Positions 45,603 through 53,641 of a stretch of 57,050 bases of DNA are shown here, one piece after another. Location: positions 1 through 57,050 of the forward strand of contig NZ_BJWY01000032.1 in the NCBI RefSeq assembly GCF_007990715.1, in the 5' to 3' direction. Source of the DNA: Nocardia seriolae NBRC 15557. GTDB lineage: Bacteria; Actinomycetota; Actinomycetes; Mycobacteriales; Mycobacteriaceae. Position 1 is the first letter of the stretch, and each line of letters begins with the position of its first letter. The position numbers and the translations under genes are program-made. Under the pieces are notes generated by a model, which had not been told where the DNA came from, made no database searches, and was given only the letters and a program-made list of their open reading frames with translations.

Positions 45603-46634
45603 CTATTCGCCGCGAATGGTGTATCGGCGCAGTGCGAGGCTGGGATTGGTGGTGCGGACCTCGGCGAGGTGGTCCAGATCGACGCGGGCGGTGGCGATGC
45701 CCGGCCGGTCGCCGAGCTCGGCCAGCACCGCGCCGGTGGGGGAGACGATCATCGAGGTCCCCGAGCCGCGCGGTGCGGACTGATCGGCGGCGGCCACGTA
45801 CATGGTGTTCTCGATGGCCCGGGCGCGCAGCAGCGTCGTCCACTGATCGACCTTGCCGGGACCGGGAATCCACTGCGCGGGCAGTAGCAGCACGTGTGCC
45901 CCGTCGGCGGCGAGGCGCCGAATGCCTTCGGGGAAGCGCAGATCGAAGCAGGTCTGCATGCCGAACACCACGCCGTCCACGGTGAAGGTCTGGGACTGGT
46001 GCAGCGGGCCGGGGATGAGCAGGTCCGATTCGCGGGAGCCGAAGGCGTCGTAGAGGTGCACCTTGCGGTAGACGGCCGCGAACTCGGCCGCCGGCGAGGC
46101 CGCGACCAGGGTGTTGTAGACGTGCCCGGCGGGCTGGTCCGGGCCGCCGGACTCGACCACCCCCGCCACCACGTGCACCCCGAATTCGGCTGCGATGCCC
46201 CGCAATCCGGTGACGAACGGACCGGTCAGCGGTTCGGCCGCGGCCAGCACCCGCTGGTCCAGGCGCTTGGTGGCGAACATCGAATACTCGGGCGCCACCA
46301 CCACCTTCGCTCCGAGTTCGCTGGCGGCCTTGACTTCCGCGCGCAACGCGGTGAGATTGGCCACGGTATCGGTGTACGGATCGAACTGCACCACCGCCAC
46401 GTCCACCGCCGCGCCCGGCGCGGTCCCGGTGGGCAGGCCCGCCGCCGCGGCGGGCTCGGGCACCGCCGTCGTGACGGCTCCCGAGCTGCCCGCATCGGCG
46501 GTGGCCAGGGTTCCGGTGACGTAATTGCGGACCGGCGCGGGTTCGGAATTTCCGAGTCCGGAGACCGAACTCGAGGCTGTCGGCTGGGCGGGCGCGGGCG
46601 AGTTGTCCGGATGCACGACTCTCAGGGTATTCAC
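45603..46634 (-). CDS. Carbon-nitrogen hydrolase (nitrilase superfamily) with long Ala/Pro-rich N-terminus
   Basis: About 343 residues from the GTG at 46634. The nitrilase triad is Glu in VVAPEYSMF, Lys in AVYRKVHLYD and Cys in GMQTCFDLRFPEG. The domain begins only at DVAVVQFDPYTD, after about 75 low-complexity residues rich in Ala, Pro, Ser and Thr. That tail may be a linker or an annotation artefact, since a GTG just before VDVAVVQF is also possible. Family members hydrolyse amides or nitriles (omega-amidase, beta-ureidopropionase types). Divergent from deaD by 44 bases. Confidence 0.9.
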   Translation of the reverse strand: MNTLRVVHPDNSPAPAQPTASSSVSGLGNSEPAPVRNYVTGTLATADAGSSGAVTTAVPEPAAAAGLPTGTAPGAAVDVAVVQFDPYTDTVANLTALRAEVKAASELGAKVVVAPEYSMFATKRLDQRVLAAAEPLTGPFVTGLRGIAAEFGVHVVAGVVESGGPDQPAGHVYNTLVAASPAAEFAAVYRKVHLYDAFGSRESDLLIPGPLHQSQTFTVDGVVFGMQTCFDLRFPEGIRRLAADGAHVLLLPAQWIPGPGKVDQWTTLLRARAIENTMYVAAADQSAPRGSGTSMIVSPTGAVLAELGDRPGIATARVDLDHLAEVRTTNPSLALRRYTIRGE

Positions 46635-46664
46635 CCGATGGTCAACCCCGCAGCTAGCAGGCAG

Positions 46665-46670
46665 TAAAAT
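46665..46670 (+). promoter_or_regulatory. Likely -10 box of deaD, leaderless start
   Basis: TAAAAT lies eight bases before the deaD ATG, so transcription would begin at or next to the start codon. No ribosome site is present. A -35 is not obvious. Confidence 0.45.
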
Positions 46671-46678
46671 CCTTCGCG

Positions 46679-48490
46679 ATGAACACCTCACCGGCCGACA
46701 GCGTTCCCACCGACGACGAGAGGGACGTTTCCGGCCCGTCCTTCGCCGATTTGGGTATCGATGACCGCATTCTGCGGGCCATCGCCGATGTCGGCTACGA
46801 ATCGCCGTCGCCCATTCAGGCGGCGACGATTCCGCCGTTGCTCGACGGCGCGGACGTGGTGGGCCTGGCCCAGACCGGCACCGGCAAGACCGCGGCCTTC
46901 GCCATCCCGATCCTGATGGGCATCGAGATGGCGGGCAAGGCCCCGAAGGCCTTGGTGCTGGCCCCGACTCGCGAGCTGGCCATTCAGGTCGCCGAGGCGT
47001 TCGGCCGCTACTCGGTGCACATGCCCGGACTGCACGTGCTGCCGATCTACGGCGGCCAGAACTACGCCGTGCAGCTGTCGGGCCTCAAGCGCGGCGCGCA
47101 GGTGGTGGTCGGCACCCCCGGTCGCGTCATCGATCACCTCGAGCGCGGCACCCTGGACCTGTCGCAGCTGCAGTACCTGGTGCTCGACGAGGCCGACGAG
47201 ATGCTCAAGATGGGCTTCCAGGACGATGTCGAGCGCATCCTCGCCGACACGCCCGACGAGAAGCAGGTGGCGCTCTTCTCCGCGACCATGCCGCCGGCCA
47301 TCCGCAAGATCTCCAAGCAGTACCTGAAGAACCCGACCGAGATCACGGTCAAGTCGAAGACCTCGACCAACACCAATATCACCCAGCGCTGGGTGCTGGT
47401 GTCCTACCAGCGCAAGCTGGACGCGCTGACCCGCATCCTCGAGGTCGAATCCTTCGAGGCCATGATCATTTTCGTGCGCACCAAGCAGGCCACCGAGGAG
47501 CTGGCCGAAAAGCTGCGCGCGCGTGGGTATTCCGCGGCCGCCATCAATGGCGACATCGCGCAGGCGCAGCGTGAGCGCACCATCGGCCAGCTCAAGTCGG
47601 GCGTGCTCGACATCCTGGTCGCCACCGACGTGGCCGCGCGCGGCCTGGACGTGGAACGCATCTCGCACGTCGTCAACTACGACATTCCGCACGACACCGA
47701 GTCCTACGTGCACCGCATCGGCCGCACCGGCCGCGCGGGCCGCTCGGGTGAGGCACTGCTGTTCGTGGCCCCGCGCGAGCGCCGGCTGCTCGACGCCATC
47801 GAGCGCGCCACCCGCCAGCAGGTCACCGAGATGCAGCTGCCCAGCGTCGAGGACGTGAACGCGCAGCGCGTGCAGAAGTTCGGTGACACCATCACCGAGA
47901 ACCTCGCCTCGGCGAACCTGCCGTTGTTCCGCAAGCTGATCGAGGACTACGAGCGCGAGCACAACATCCCGCTCGTGGACATCGCGGCGGCGCTGGCCAT
48001 CGGGTCCTACGACGGCGACAACTTCTTCATGGAGCCCGACCCGGAGCCGACGCCGCGCGAGCGCCGCGAACGCGCGCCCCGCGGCTTCGACGAGCGCGGT
48101 GATCGCGGACCGCGGGAGCGGCGCGAGCCCAGCGGCCCGTCGCGGCACCGGCAGACCGGGGAAGAACTGGTCACCTACCGGATCGCGGTCGGCAAGCGGC
48201 ACAAGGTCGCTCCCGGCGCGATCGTGGGCGCCATCGCCAATGAGGGCGGCCTGCGCCGCAGCGACTTCGGCCACATCAGCATCCGGCCGGACCACTCGCT
48301 GGTGGAGCTGCCCGCGGATCTTTCGGACGAGACGCTGAATGCCTTGAGCCGCACCCGGATCAGCGGTCAGCTCATCCAGCTGCAGCTGGACCAGGGCCCG
48401 CCGGGACAGCGTTCGATGAGCCGCAACGCGCCCCGGCGCGAGTTCCGCGACAGCAAGCCGCGCTACGAGCGCCGCAAGCCGCGCTCCTGA
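46679..48490 (+). CDS. deaD: DEAD-box ATP-dependent RNA helicase
   Basis: A 603-residue protein. Motifs are GYESPSPIQ (Q motif), AQTGTGKT (about 64-71), PTRELA, TPGR, DEAD (about 170), SAT, then ARGLD and HRIGRTGRAGR (about 345). A C-terminal DbpA-type RNA-binding domain (VTYRIAVGKRHKVAPGAIVGAIANEGGLRRSDFGHISI) is followed by an Arg/Ser/Pro tail. It unwinds RNA in ribosome assembly and cold adaptation; M. tuberculosis Rv1253 is the counterpart. A strong terminator follows. Confidence 0.96.
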   Translation: MNTSPADSVPTDDERDVSGPSFADLGIDDRILRAIADVGYESPSPIQAATIPPLLDGADVVGLAQTGTGKTAAFAIPILMGIEMAGKAPKALVLAPTRELAIQVAEAFGRYSVHMPGLHVLPIYGGQNYAVQLSGLKRGAQVVVGTPGRVIDHLERGTLDLSQLQYLVLDEADEMLKMGFQDDVERILADTPDEKQVALFSATMPPAIRKISKQYLKNPTEITVKSKTSTNTNITQRWVLVSYQRKLDALTRILEVESFEAMIIFVRTKQATEELAEKLRARGYSAAAINGDIAQAQRERTIGQLKSGVLDILVATDVAARGLDVERISHVVNYDIPHDTESYVHRIGRTGRAGRSGEALLFVAPRERRLLDAIERATRQQVTEMQLPSVEDVNAQRVQKFGDTITENLASANLPLFRKLIEDYEREHNIPLVDIAAALAIGSYDGDNFFMEPDPEPTPRERRERAPRGFDERGDRGPRERREPSGPSRHRQTGEELVTYRIAVGKRHKVAPGAIVGAIANEGGLRRSDFGHISIRPDHSLVELPADLSDETLNALSRTRISGQLIQLQLDQGPPGQRSMSRNAPRREFRDSKPRYERRKPRS

Positions 48491-48510
48491 GGGAGCCGCT
48501 CGGAAACGAC

Positions 48511-48544
48511 CAACGCCCGCATTCCGGAAGGAATGCGGGCGTTG
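48511..48544 (+). terminator. Terminator of deaD
   Basis: CAACGCCCGCATTCC and GGAATGCGGGCGTTG form a perfect 15-bp stem with a GGAA loop, followed by TGTTTTTC. It lies between the convergent deaD and secreted-protein genes and can also serve the latter. Confidence 0.95.
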
Positions 48545-48572
48545 TGTTTTTCGAGCGTTGTGTTCTCGCCGA

Positions 48573-49388
48573 TCAGTTGGTGGGGCCGCCGGAACCGGCG
48601 TCGGCCTGAGCGGGGGTTTCGGGGGTGCTCGCCGCGCCGCCCGAACCGGAATTGCCGGACGCGTCCGGGGCCTGGGCCGGGGTGGTCGGCGTCGCGGGGG
48701 TGGTGGTCGGCGTGGCCGAGTCCGGCTTGGCGGCATCCGGTGTGGCCGGGGCGGTCGGCTGGACCGGCGGGGTGTCGGCGACGGTGAACAGGCCGACGGT
48801 CGGCAGCACCACGCAGCGCGCGGCCGGGTAGTCGATGGTGCCCCAGAGCGAGGCGATGACGGTGCCCGCGCCGGCGTCGACGGTCTTGGACATCGACGGC
48901 AGGTTGTACTCGGTCCGGTCGTCGAGGGCGGTGATGCCGCTGCGGCCGTTGCTCACATTGAGCCAGGCCACGGTCAGGCCGGAGGCGAGCGGGAAGCCGT
49001 TCTGCTGCGCCATCGCCTGGAAGCTGACATTGCCCGGCGGCAGCGAGATCTCGCCGTTCTTACCGGAGACACCGGTGACGGCCATGGCATTGGTCAGGCT
49101 GAAGGGGGTGTTGAAGCCGCAGCCGAGGGTGGGCGCCAGGTACGAGAACGGCGTGAACTGAACGTTTTCCAGCTTCGCGGCCATGACCAGCTGGTCGGCG
49201 CGGGCGATATTGGCGACCGCGGTCTTGCCCGCGACATCGTTGCCGACGGCCTGCGAGAGCTGGTCCATCGCGTTCTCGACGGGCGTCTTCGGGGGGTCGG
49301 CGATGGCCGTGGTGGTCGCGCCGAGGGACGCCGTGGCGGTCAGGGCGGCGAGCGCGAGGGCGCGCCGAGACAGGGTCCAAACCTTCAC
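48573..49388 (-). CDS. Secreted protein of unknown function
   Basis: A 271-residue protein from the GTG at 49388 (AGGAG eight bases upstream). A classical signal peptide (VKVWTLSRRALALAALTATASLGATTTAIA, likely cleaved before DPPKTP) precedes a soluble domain of about 170 residues with two cysteines (GCGFN and AARCVV). The last 60 residues are a Pro/Thr/Ala/Ser linker-like tail. I do not recognise the domain. The longer frame upstream to 49511 lacks signal features. It is next to a tnpB insertion but has normal composition. Confidence 0.82.
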   Translation of the reverse strand: MKVWTLSRRALALAALTATASLGATTTAIADPPKTPVENAMDQLSQAVGNDVAGKTAVANIARADQLVMAAKLENVQFTPFSYLAPTLGCGFNTPFSLTNAMAVTGVSGKNGEISLPPGNVSFQAMAQQNGFPLASGLTVAWLNVSNGRSGITALDDRTEYNLPSMSKTVDAGAGTVIASLWGTIDYPAARCVVLPTVGLFTVADTPPVQPTAPATPDAAKPDSATPTTTPATPTTPAQAPDASGNSGSGGAASTPETPAQADAGSGGPTN

Positions 49389-49561
49389 TGGTGCTGCTCC
49401 TGCGTCGGATACCGGATTCCCCGGCAACGTACCAGCTCTGCTCGAGAGCCGCCCGGTCGGTGTGATCGGGACCGGGCGAAGCCGGTGTGATCCGGCCGAC
49501 AACCCGGTCATTACCGAGGGGTAGGTTTATTGGCGACATCACAGCGACGCTCGGGAGAAGC

Positions 49562-49610
49562 ATTGACTTCATCCCCTCCTGGGAGTGGATTCCTGACCAT
49601 CGCTGGTCAG
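49562..49610 (-). ncRNA. Candidate right end / omega-RNA 3' end of tnpB element
   Basis: CTGACCA-(loop)-TGGTCAG is a perfect 7-bp hairpin that contains the tnpB stop codon. Downstream ATCCACTC and GAGGGGAT form a second stem with one mismatch, ending ATGAAGTCAATG. In characterised TnpB systems the guide RNA derives from this part, overlapping the gene's 3' end. The true 5' end of the RNA is unknown. Confidence 0.4.
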
Positions 49611-50782
49611 GGTTTCTGCTTCACCGACGACTGCCCGCCCGGAGTGCTCCGTTGAGGTCTTACACCGTCTCCACAGACTGTCACCGCCAGTCCGGCGGCC
49701 AGAATGTTCTTCGCCGCGTTCACATCCCGATCATGGGATGCGCCGCACGTGCATGTCCACTCCCGCGCGTGCAGCGGCATCCTGTCTCGCAGGGCACCGC
49801 ATTGCGAACACAGTTTGGACGACGGAAACCACCGATCGACCGCGATCACCTCGCGCCCGTACCACGCGGCCTTGTATTCGAGCATCGACCGGAACTGCGA
49901 CCAGGACGCATCGGAGATCGCGCGTGCCAGCGAGTGGTTACCGACCATGTTGCGCACGGTCAGATCTTCGATCACGAGCGTTTGGTTCTCACGCACGAGA
50001 CGAGTAGTGACCTTGTGCAGGTAGTCCAGCCTGCGATCGGTGATGCGGGCATGAATACGAGCGACTTTCAGTCGGGCCTTCGTCCGATTCGACGAGCCCT
50101 TCTGCTTGCGCGACAGGGCACGCTGCGCTTTCGCCAGCCGCGCCCGGTCGTTGCGTTCATGACGCGGGTTGGTGATCTTCTCGCCTGTGGACAGGGTGAG
50201 AAGATGCGTCAGCCCGGCGTCGATCCCCACTACCGCATCCAGGGCGGGGAGGGGCCCCACGGCCGCGTCTTCGCACAGCATCGACACGAAGTACCGGCCC
50301 GCCGCGTCCTTGGACACGGTGACCGTGGACGGCTCAGCACCTTCAGGGAGCGGGCGCGACCACACGATACGCAACGGCTCACTCATCTTCGCGAGCGTGA
50401 GTTGCCCGTCATGCCACCGGAACCCGGACCGGGTGTACTCGGCCGCGTTGTGGGACTTCTTCTTCGACTTGAACCGGGGATAGCGGGCCCGCTTGCCCCA
50501 GAAGTTCACGAACGCCGTCTGCAAATGCCGCAGCGTCTGCTGCAACGGCACCGACGACACCTCGTTGAGATAGGTGAATTCGTCTCCACGTTTCCATTCG
50601 GTCAGCATCGCCGAAGTCTCGACATAGTTGACACGCTCACCGCGCTGCCACGCGGCAGTCCGTGCATCCAACGCGAGGTTGTATACCTTGCGTACACACC
50701 CGAAAGTCCGCTCCAGCTCGATGGTTTGAGCGGCGGTCGGATAGAAGCGGTACCTGAACGCCCGCTTCACCGACGAACTCAT
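49607..50782 (-). CDS. tnpB: TnpB RNA-guided endonuclease-like protein
   Basis: A 391-residue protein with the N-terminal helical/OrfB-HTH part (AFRYRFYPTAAQTIELERTFGC), RuvC-like nuclease residues Asp (GIDAGLTHLL, about 188), Glu (LVIEDLTVRN, about 270) and Asp (SHDRDVNAAKN, about 353), and a zinc ribbon CSQCG...CTCG (about 325-345). All catalytic residues are present, and the length is near the average of about 400. TnpB is an omega-RNA-guided DNA nuclease that helps retain the element. No associated TnpA. Codon use is slightly less GC-biased than the host genes. Confidence 0.94.
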   Translation of the reverse strand: MSSSVKRAFRYRFYPTAAQTIELERTFGCVRKVYNLALDARTAAWQRGERVNYVETSAMLTEWKRGDEFTYLNEVSSVPLQQTLRHLQTAFVNFWGKRARYPRFKSKKKSHNAAEYTRSGFRWHDGQLTLAKMSEPLRIVWSRPLPEGAEPSTVTVSKDAAGRYFVSMLCEDAAVGPLPALDAVVGIDAGLTHLLTLSTGEKITNPRHERNDRARLAKAQRALSRKQKGSSNRTKARLKVARIHARITDRRLDYLHKVTTRLVRENQTLVIEDLTVRNMVGNHSLARAISDASWSQFRSMLEYKAAWYGREVIAVDRWFPSSKLCSQCGALRDRMPLHAREWTCTCGASHDRDVNAAKNILAAGLAVTVCGDGVRPQRSTPGGQSSVKQKP

Positions 50783-50866
50783 GCCTTACACACTACCTCA
50801 TTAGTATGTGAAGACTGGAAAGGAGGGGTAGCGCCGGGCACGCCGAGCACGAGTGGACGTGTTCCT

Positions 50867-50886
50867 CCCCGCCCCGAAGGACGGGG
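50867..50886 (-). repeat. Orphan IS605-type end hairpin before acyl-CoA dehydrogenase
   Basis: CCCCGCCC-CGAA-GGACGGGG forms a stem with one G-T pair. On the minus strand the surroundings read GGAAACCCCGTCC...GGGGCGGGGAGGA, like the right ends of many tnpB elements, but no tnpB follows in that orientation. It may be a left end of the present element or a scar of an older insertion. Confidence 0.55.
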
Positions 50887-50906
50887 TTTCCGCGCTACGA
50901 AATCTC

Positions 50907-52076
50907 ATGAAGCTGGCCCTATCACCCGATGAGGTGAAATTCCGGGACGAACTGCGCGAGTTCTACCGGACCGAGATCCCGGCGGAGATCCGCGACCGCG
51001 TGAAGTACGGTCTCGAGCTCTCTCGCGATGACATCGTCACCACCCACCGCATCCTCAATGAGAACGGCCTGGCCGTGCCGAAGTGGCCGGTCCAGTGGGG
51101 CGGCCGCGACTGGACGCCCATGCAGCGGCACCTCTGGGAAGACGAGATGCAGCTGGCCTCGGTGCCCGAGCCGCTCACCTTCAATGCCCAGATGATCGGT
51201 CCCGTTATCGCCCAGTTCGGTTCGGAGGAGCTCAAGCAGCGCTTCCTGCCGCCGACCGCCAACCTCGACATCTGGTGGTGCCAGGGCTTTTCCGAGCCCG
51301 ACGCGGGCTCCGACCTGGCCTCGCTGCGCACCACCGCGGTGCGCGACGGCGACTCCTACATCGTCAACGGCCAGAAGATCTGGACCACGCTGGCCCAGTA
51401 CGCCGACTGGATCTTCTGCCTGTGCCGCACCGACCCGAATGCCAAGAAGCAGGCCGGCATCTCGATGCTGCTCTTCGATGTGAAGACGCCGGGGGTGACC
51501 ATCCGGCCGATCAAGCTGATCGACGGGCACCACGAGGTCAACGAGGTCTTCTTCGAGAACGTGCGCGTTCCCGCCGATCAGCTGGTGGGCGCGGAGAACA
51601 TGGGCTGGACCTACGCCAAGTTCCTGCTCGGCAATGAGCGCACCGGCATCACCGGCGTGGGGCGCACCAAGGTGAAGCTGGGCGTCGCGAAGGAGTATGC
51701 GGCGCAGATCCGTTCGGGCAGTGGCACGCTGCTCGCGGATCCGGTGTTCGCCACGCGCGTCGCCGAGATCGAGAACGAGCTGCTGGCGCTGGAGCTCACG
51801 CTCATGCGCGTGGTGTCCAATTCCAGTGACGGCAAGCCGAATCCGGCGTCCTCGGTGCTCAAGCTGCGCGGTTCCGAATTGCAGCAGGCCGCCACCGAGC
51901 TGCTGCTGGACATCGCCGGGCCGGACGCACTGCCGGTGAACGCCGACGGCATCGCCTCGCCCGGCTGGGCGCAGCGCAGCGGCCCCGGCTACCTCAACTA
52001 CCGCAAGACCACCATCTACGGAGGCTCCAGCGAGGTGCAGCGCACCATCGTCGCCTCCACCATCCTCGGATTGTGA
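50907..52076 (+). CDS. Acyl-CoA dehydrogenase, subunit of FadE pair
   Basis: A 389-residue protein from the ATG at 50907 (MKLALSPDEVKF). It has the ACAD N-terminal helical domain (GLAVPKWPVQWGGRDW), the FAD-binding middle (WWCQGFSEPDAGSDLASLRTTA, KIWTTLAQYADW) and the C-terminal helical domain with GGSSEVQRTIVASTILGL. Ten bases separate its stop from the second dehydrogenase gene, as in the alpha2-beta2 FadE pairs that act on sterol or branched acyl side chains. No Shine-Dalgarno sequence precedes the ATG, and the insertion-element hairpin ends only 20 bases away. An extended start at 50853 is not conserved. Confidence 0.93.
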   Translation: MKLALSPDEVKFRDELREFYRTEIPAEIRDRVKYGLELSRDDIVTTHRILNENGLAVPKWPVQWGGRDWTPMQRHLWEDEMQLASVPEPLTFNAQMIGPVIAQFGSEELKQRFLPPTANLDIWWCQGFSEPDAGSDLASLRTTAVRDGDSYIVNGQKIWTTLAQYADWIFCLCRTDPNAKKQAGISMLLFDVKTPGVTIRPIKLIDGHHEVNEVFFENVRVPADQLVGAENMGWTYAKFLLGNERTGITGVGRTKVKLGVAKEYAAQIRSGSGTLLADPVFATRVAEIENELLALELTLMRVVSNSSDGKPNPASSVLKLRGSELQQAATELLLDIAGPDALPVNADGIASPGWAQRSGPGYLNYRKTTIYGGSSEVQRTIVASTILGL

Positions 52077-52085
52077 GCCGCCGCC

Positions 52086-53213
52086 ATGGATTTCGAACTC
52101 ACCGATGAACAGGTCATGCTGCGCGACACGGTCCGGGACCTGCTGGGCCGCGCCTACGACCCGGAGACCCGCCTGAAGGTCGCCGATACCGAATTGGGCT
52201 GGAGCCGCGACGTTTGGCGGCAGCTCGCCGAATTGGGCGTGCTGGGACTGGCTTTCAGCGAGGAGGACGGCGGCGTCGGCGCGGGGCCGGTCGAGACCAT
52301 GGTGGTCATGGAGGAGATCGGGCGGCGCAATGCGCCCGAACCCGTGATCGACGCCGTGCTCATCCCCGGCGGGCTGGTGGCCGGTGCGGGCACCGCCGAG
52401 CAGCGCGGGCGCGTGCTGCCCAGCGTGGTAGGCGGCGAGACGCTGCTGGCCTTCGCGCACGCCGAGCCCGGAACTCGCTGGCCCGCAACCGAACTGGCGA
52501 CCACTGCGGTGCTCGGCGGTGACACCTACCGGATCACCGGCGTCAAGAACCCGGTCCCGCACGGTGACTGCGCCGATCAGCTGGTCGTGAGCGCTGCCCT
52601 CCCGGGCGGCGGGATCGGGCTGTTCCTGGTCGCGGCCGACGCCGAGGGCGTCACCCGCACCGCGTTCCGGACCTTCGACGAGCGACGTGGTGCGCAGATC
52701 GAATTCGGCTCCGCCGCAGGCGAACTCCTCGGTGACGGCGGCGACGCGCAGCCGGTGGCGGACGCGGTGACGATGGCGGCGCAGGCGAGCCTGTGCGCCG
52801 AATCGCTGGGTGCGATGGAAGAGGCCCTGCGCCTGACCACCGAATATCTGAAGACGCGCAAGCAGTTCGGCGTCACGCTGTCCAAGTTCCAGACCCTGTC
52901 CCAGCGCGCCGCCAACATGTACGTCTCGCTGGAACTGGCCCGCAGCATGAGCCTCTACGCCACCGCCGCGGTGGCCGACGGCTCGGTGGACCAGGTGGCC
53001 GCCTCCCGCGCCCGCCTCCAGGTCGGCCGCTCCGCCCGCCACATCGGCCAGGAGTCCATCCAGATGCACGGCGGCATCGGCATCACCACCGAATACCCGG
53101 TGAGCCACTACGTCGCCCGCCTCACCGCCATCGCCCGCACCCTGGGCGGCGATCTGGAACACCTGCGCGTCCTCACCGACCGCGTGGGCGATTACACCCT
53201 CGTGGAGTTCTGA
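52086..53213 (+). CDS. Acyl-CoA dehydrogenase, partner subunit of FadE pair
   Basis: A 375-residue ACAD-family protein. It has the FAD/substrate core GLAFSEEDGGVGAGPVETMVVMEEIGRRNAPEP, an altered middle domain and the C-terminal GQESIQMHGGIGITTEYPVSHYVARL, typical of the partner subunit. Together with the preceding gene it should form a heterotetramer for CoA-thioester dehydrogenation. Its N-terminus (MDFELTDEQVMLRDTVRDLLGRAY) is complete. A perfect GC hairpin follows. Confidence 0.92.
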   Translation: MDFELTDEQVMLRDTVRDLLGRAYDPETRLKVADTELGWSRDVWRQLAELGVLGLAFSEEDGGVGAGPVETMVVMEEIGRRNAPEPVIDAVLIPGGLVAGAGTAEQRGRVLPSVVGGETLLAFAHAEPGTRWPATELATTAVLGGDTYRITGVKNPVPHGDCADQLVVSAALPGGGIGLFLVAADAEGVTRTAFRTFDERRGAQIEFGSAAGELLGDGGDAQPVADAVTMAAQASLCAESLGAMEEALRLTTEYLKTRKQFGVTLSKFQTLSQRAANMYVSLELARSMSLYATAAVADGSVDQVAASRARLQVGRSARHIGQESIQMHGGIGITTEYPVSHYVARLTAIARTLGGDLEHLRVLTDRVGDYTLVEF

Positions 53214-53226
53214 CCCCGCTTCGAGC

Positions 53227-53258
53227 CGCGCCCCGCCCCATTCGTGGAGCGGGGCGCG
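53227..53258 (+). terminator. Terminator of acyl-CoA dehydrogenase operon
   Basis: CGCGCCCCGC and GCGGGGCGCG form a perfect 10-bp stem, with a CCA/TGG step closing the loop. It begins 14 bases after the stop codon. Confidence 0.7.
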
Positions 53259-53641
53259 TGCGTTTCCGCGTCCGGTGCCCGCCCCGGCCGCTCCCGCACC
53301 GAATCCTGCTGCGCCGGACAACTGTTCGGGAGAGGTCCCGGCCTCGGGGCGCGGACGACCGTACTCACGGCCGTCGGCGTGCAACCCAGCCGCGCAAGCG
53401 TTGATCACCCAGCCGCGTGAGCGTTGATCTCCCAGCCGCGCAAGCGTTGATCACCTAGCCGCGTGGGGGACGGGCGCGCAGCTGCGTGGCGGTCGGTGGC
53501 GCAGCTGTGCGAATGCATTGGTGCGGAGAGGATCTCGGCGTTTTCCGGCATTCGCGTGGCGATCGGGCGGGTGTGGGAAGTGGGGGTGCGAAGCTGGGAT
53601 TTCGGTGTCGGGGAGGGGTGGGGCGGGCGTAGGGTCGGGGG
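53259..53641. other. Intergenic region, no gene seen
   Basis: The 380 bases hold a 23-bp tandem array (listed separately) and, downstream, GC-rich sequence with G-runs before the next gene. No start, RNA or motif that I can support. Confidence 0.5.
53386..53466. repeat. Three and a half 23-bp tandem repeats
   Basis: CCAGCCGCGCAAGCGTTGAT plus CAC repeats at 53386, 53409 and 53432, and partly at 53455, with few mismatches. No spacer. It lies between the acyl-CoA dehydrogenase terminator and a hypothetical gene. Confidence 0.9.

Larger units (their letters stand above)
49556..50830 (-). mobile_element. tnpB-only IS200/IS605-type (IS1341-like) insertion, ends approximate
   Basis: A tnpB gene without tnpA, with a right-end hairpin (49593-49610) and an adjacent ATCC/GGAT arrangement ending GGGGATGAAGTCAATG on the minus strand, the typical right end of such elements. 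The left boundary is not clear; it falls between the tnpB start and the 50867-50886 hairpin. It lies between a secreted-protein gene and an acyl-CoA dehydrogenase. With no transposase it would depend on TnpA in trans. Confidence 0.7.

Noticed and set aside
49556..50895. IS200/IS605 element with TnpA
   Set aside because: No tyrosine transposase (HUH) gene is present on either side of tnpB; only a tnpB-type element is supported.
50922..53408. 828-residue minus-strand frame opposite the acyl-CoA dehydrogenases
   Set aside because: Antisense of two conserved genes; composition artefact.
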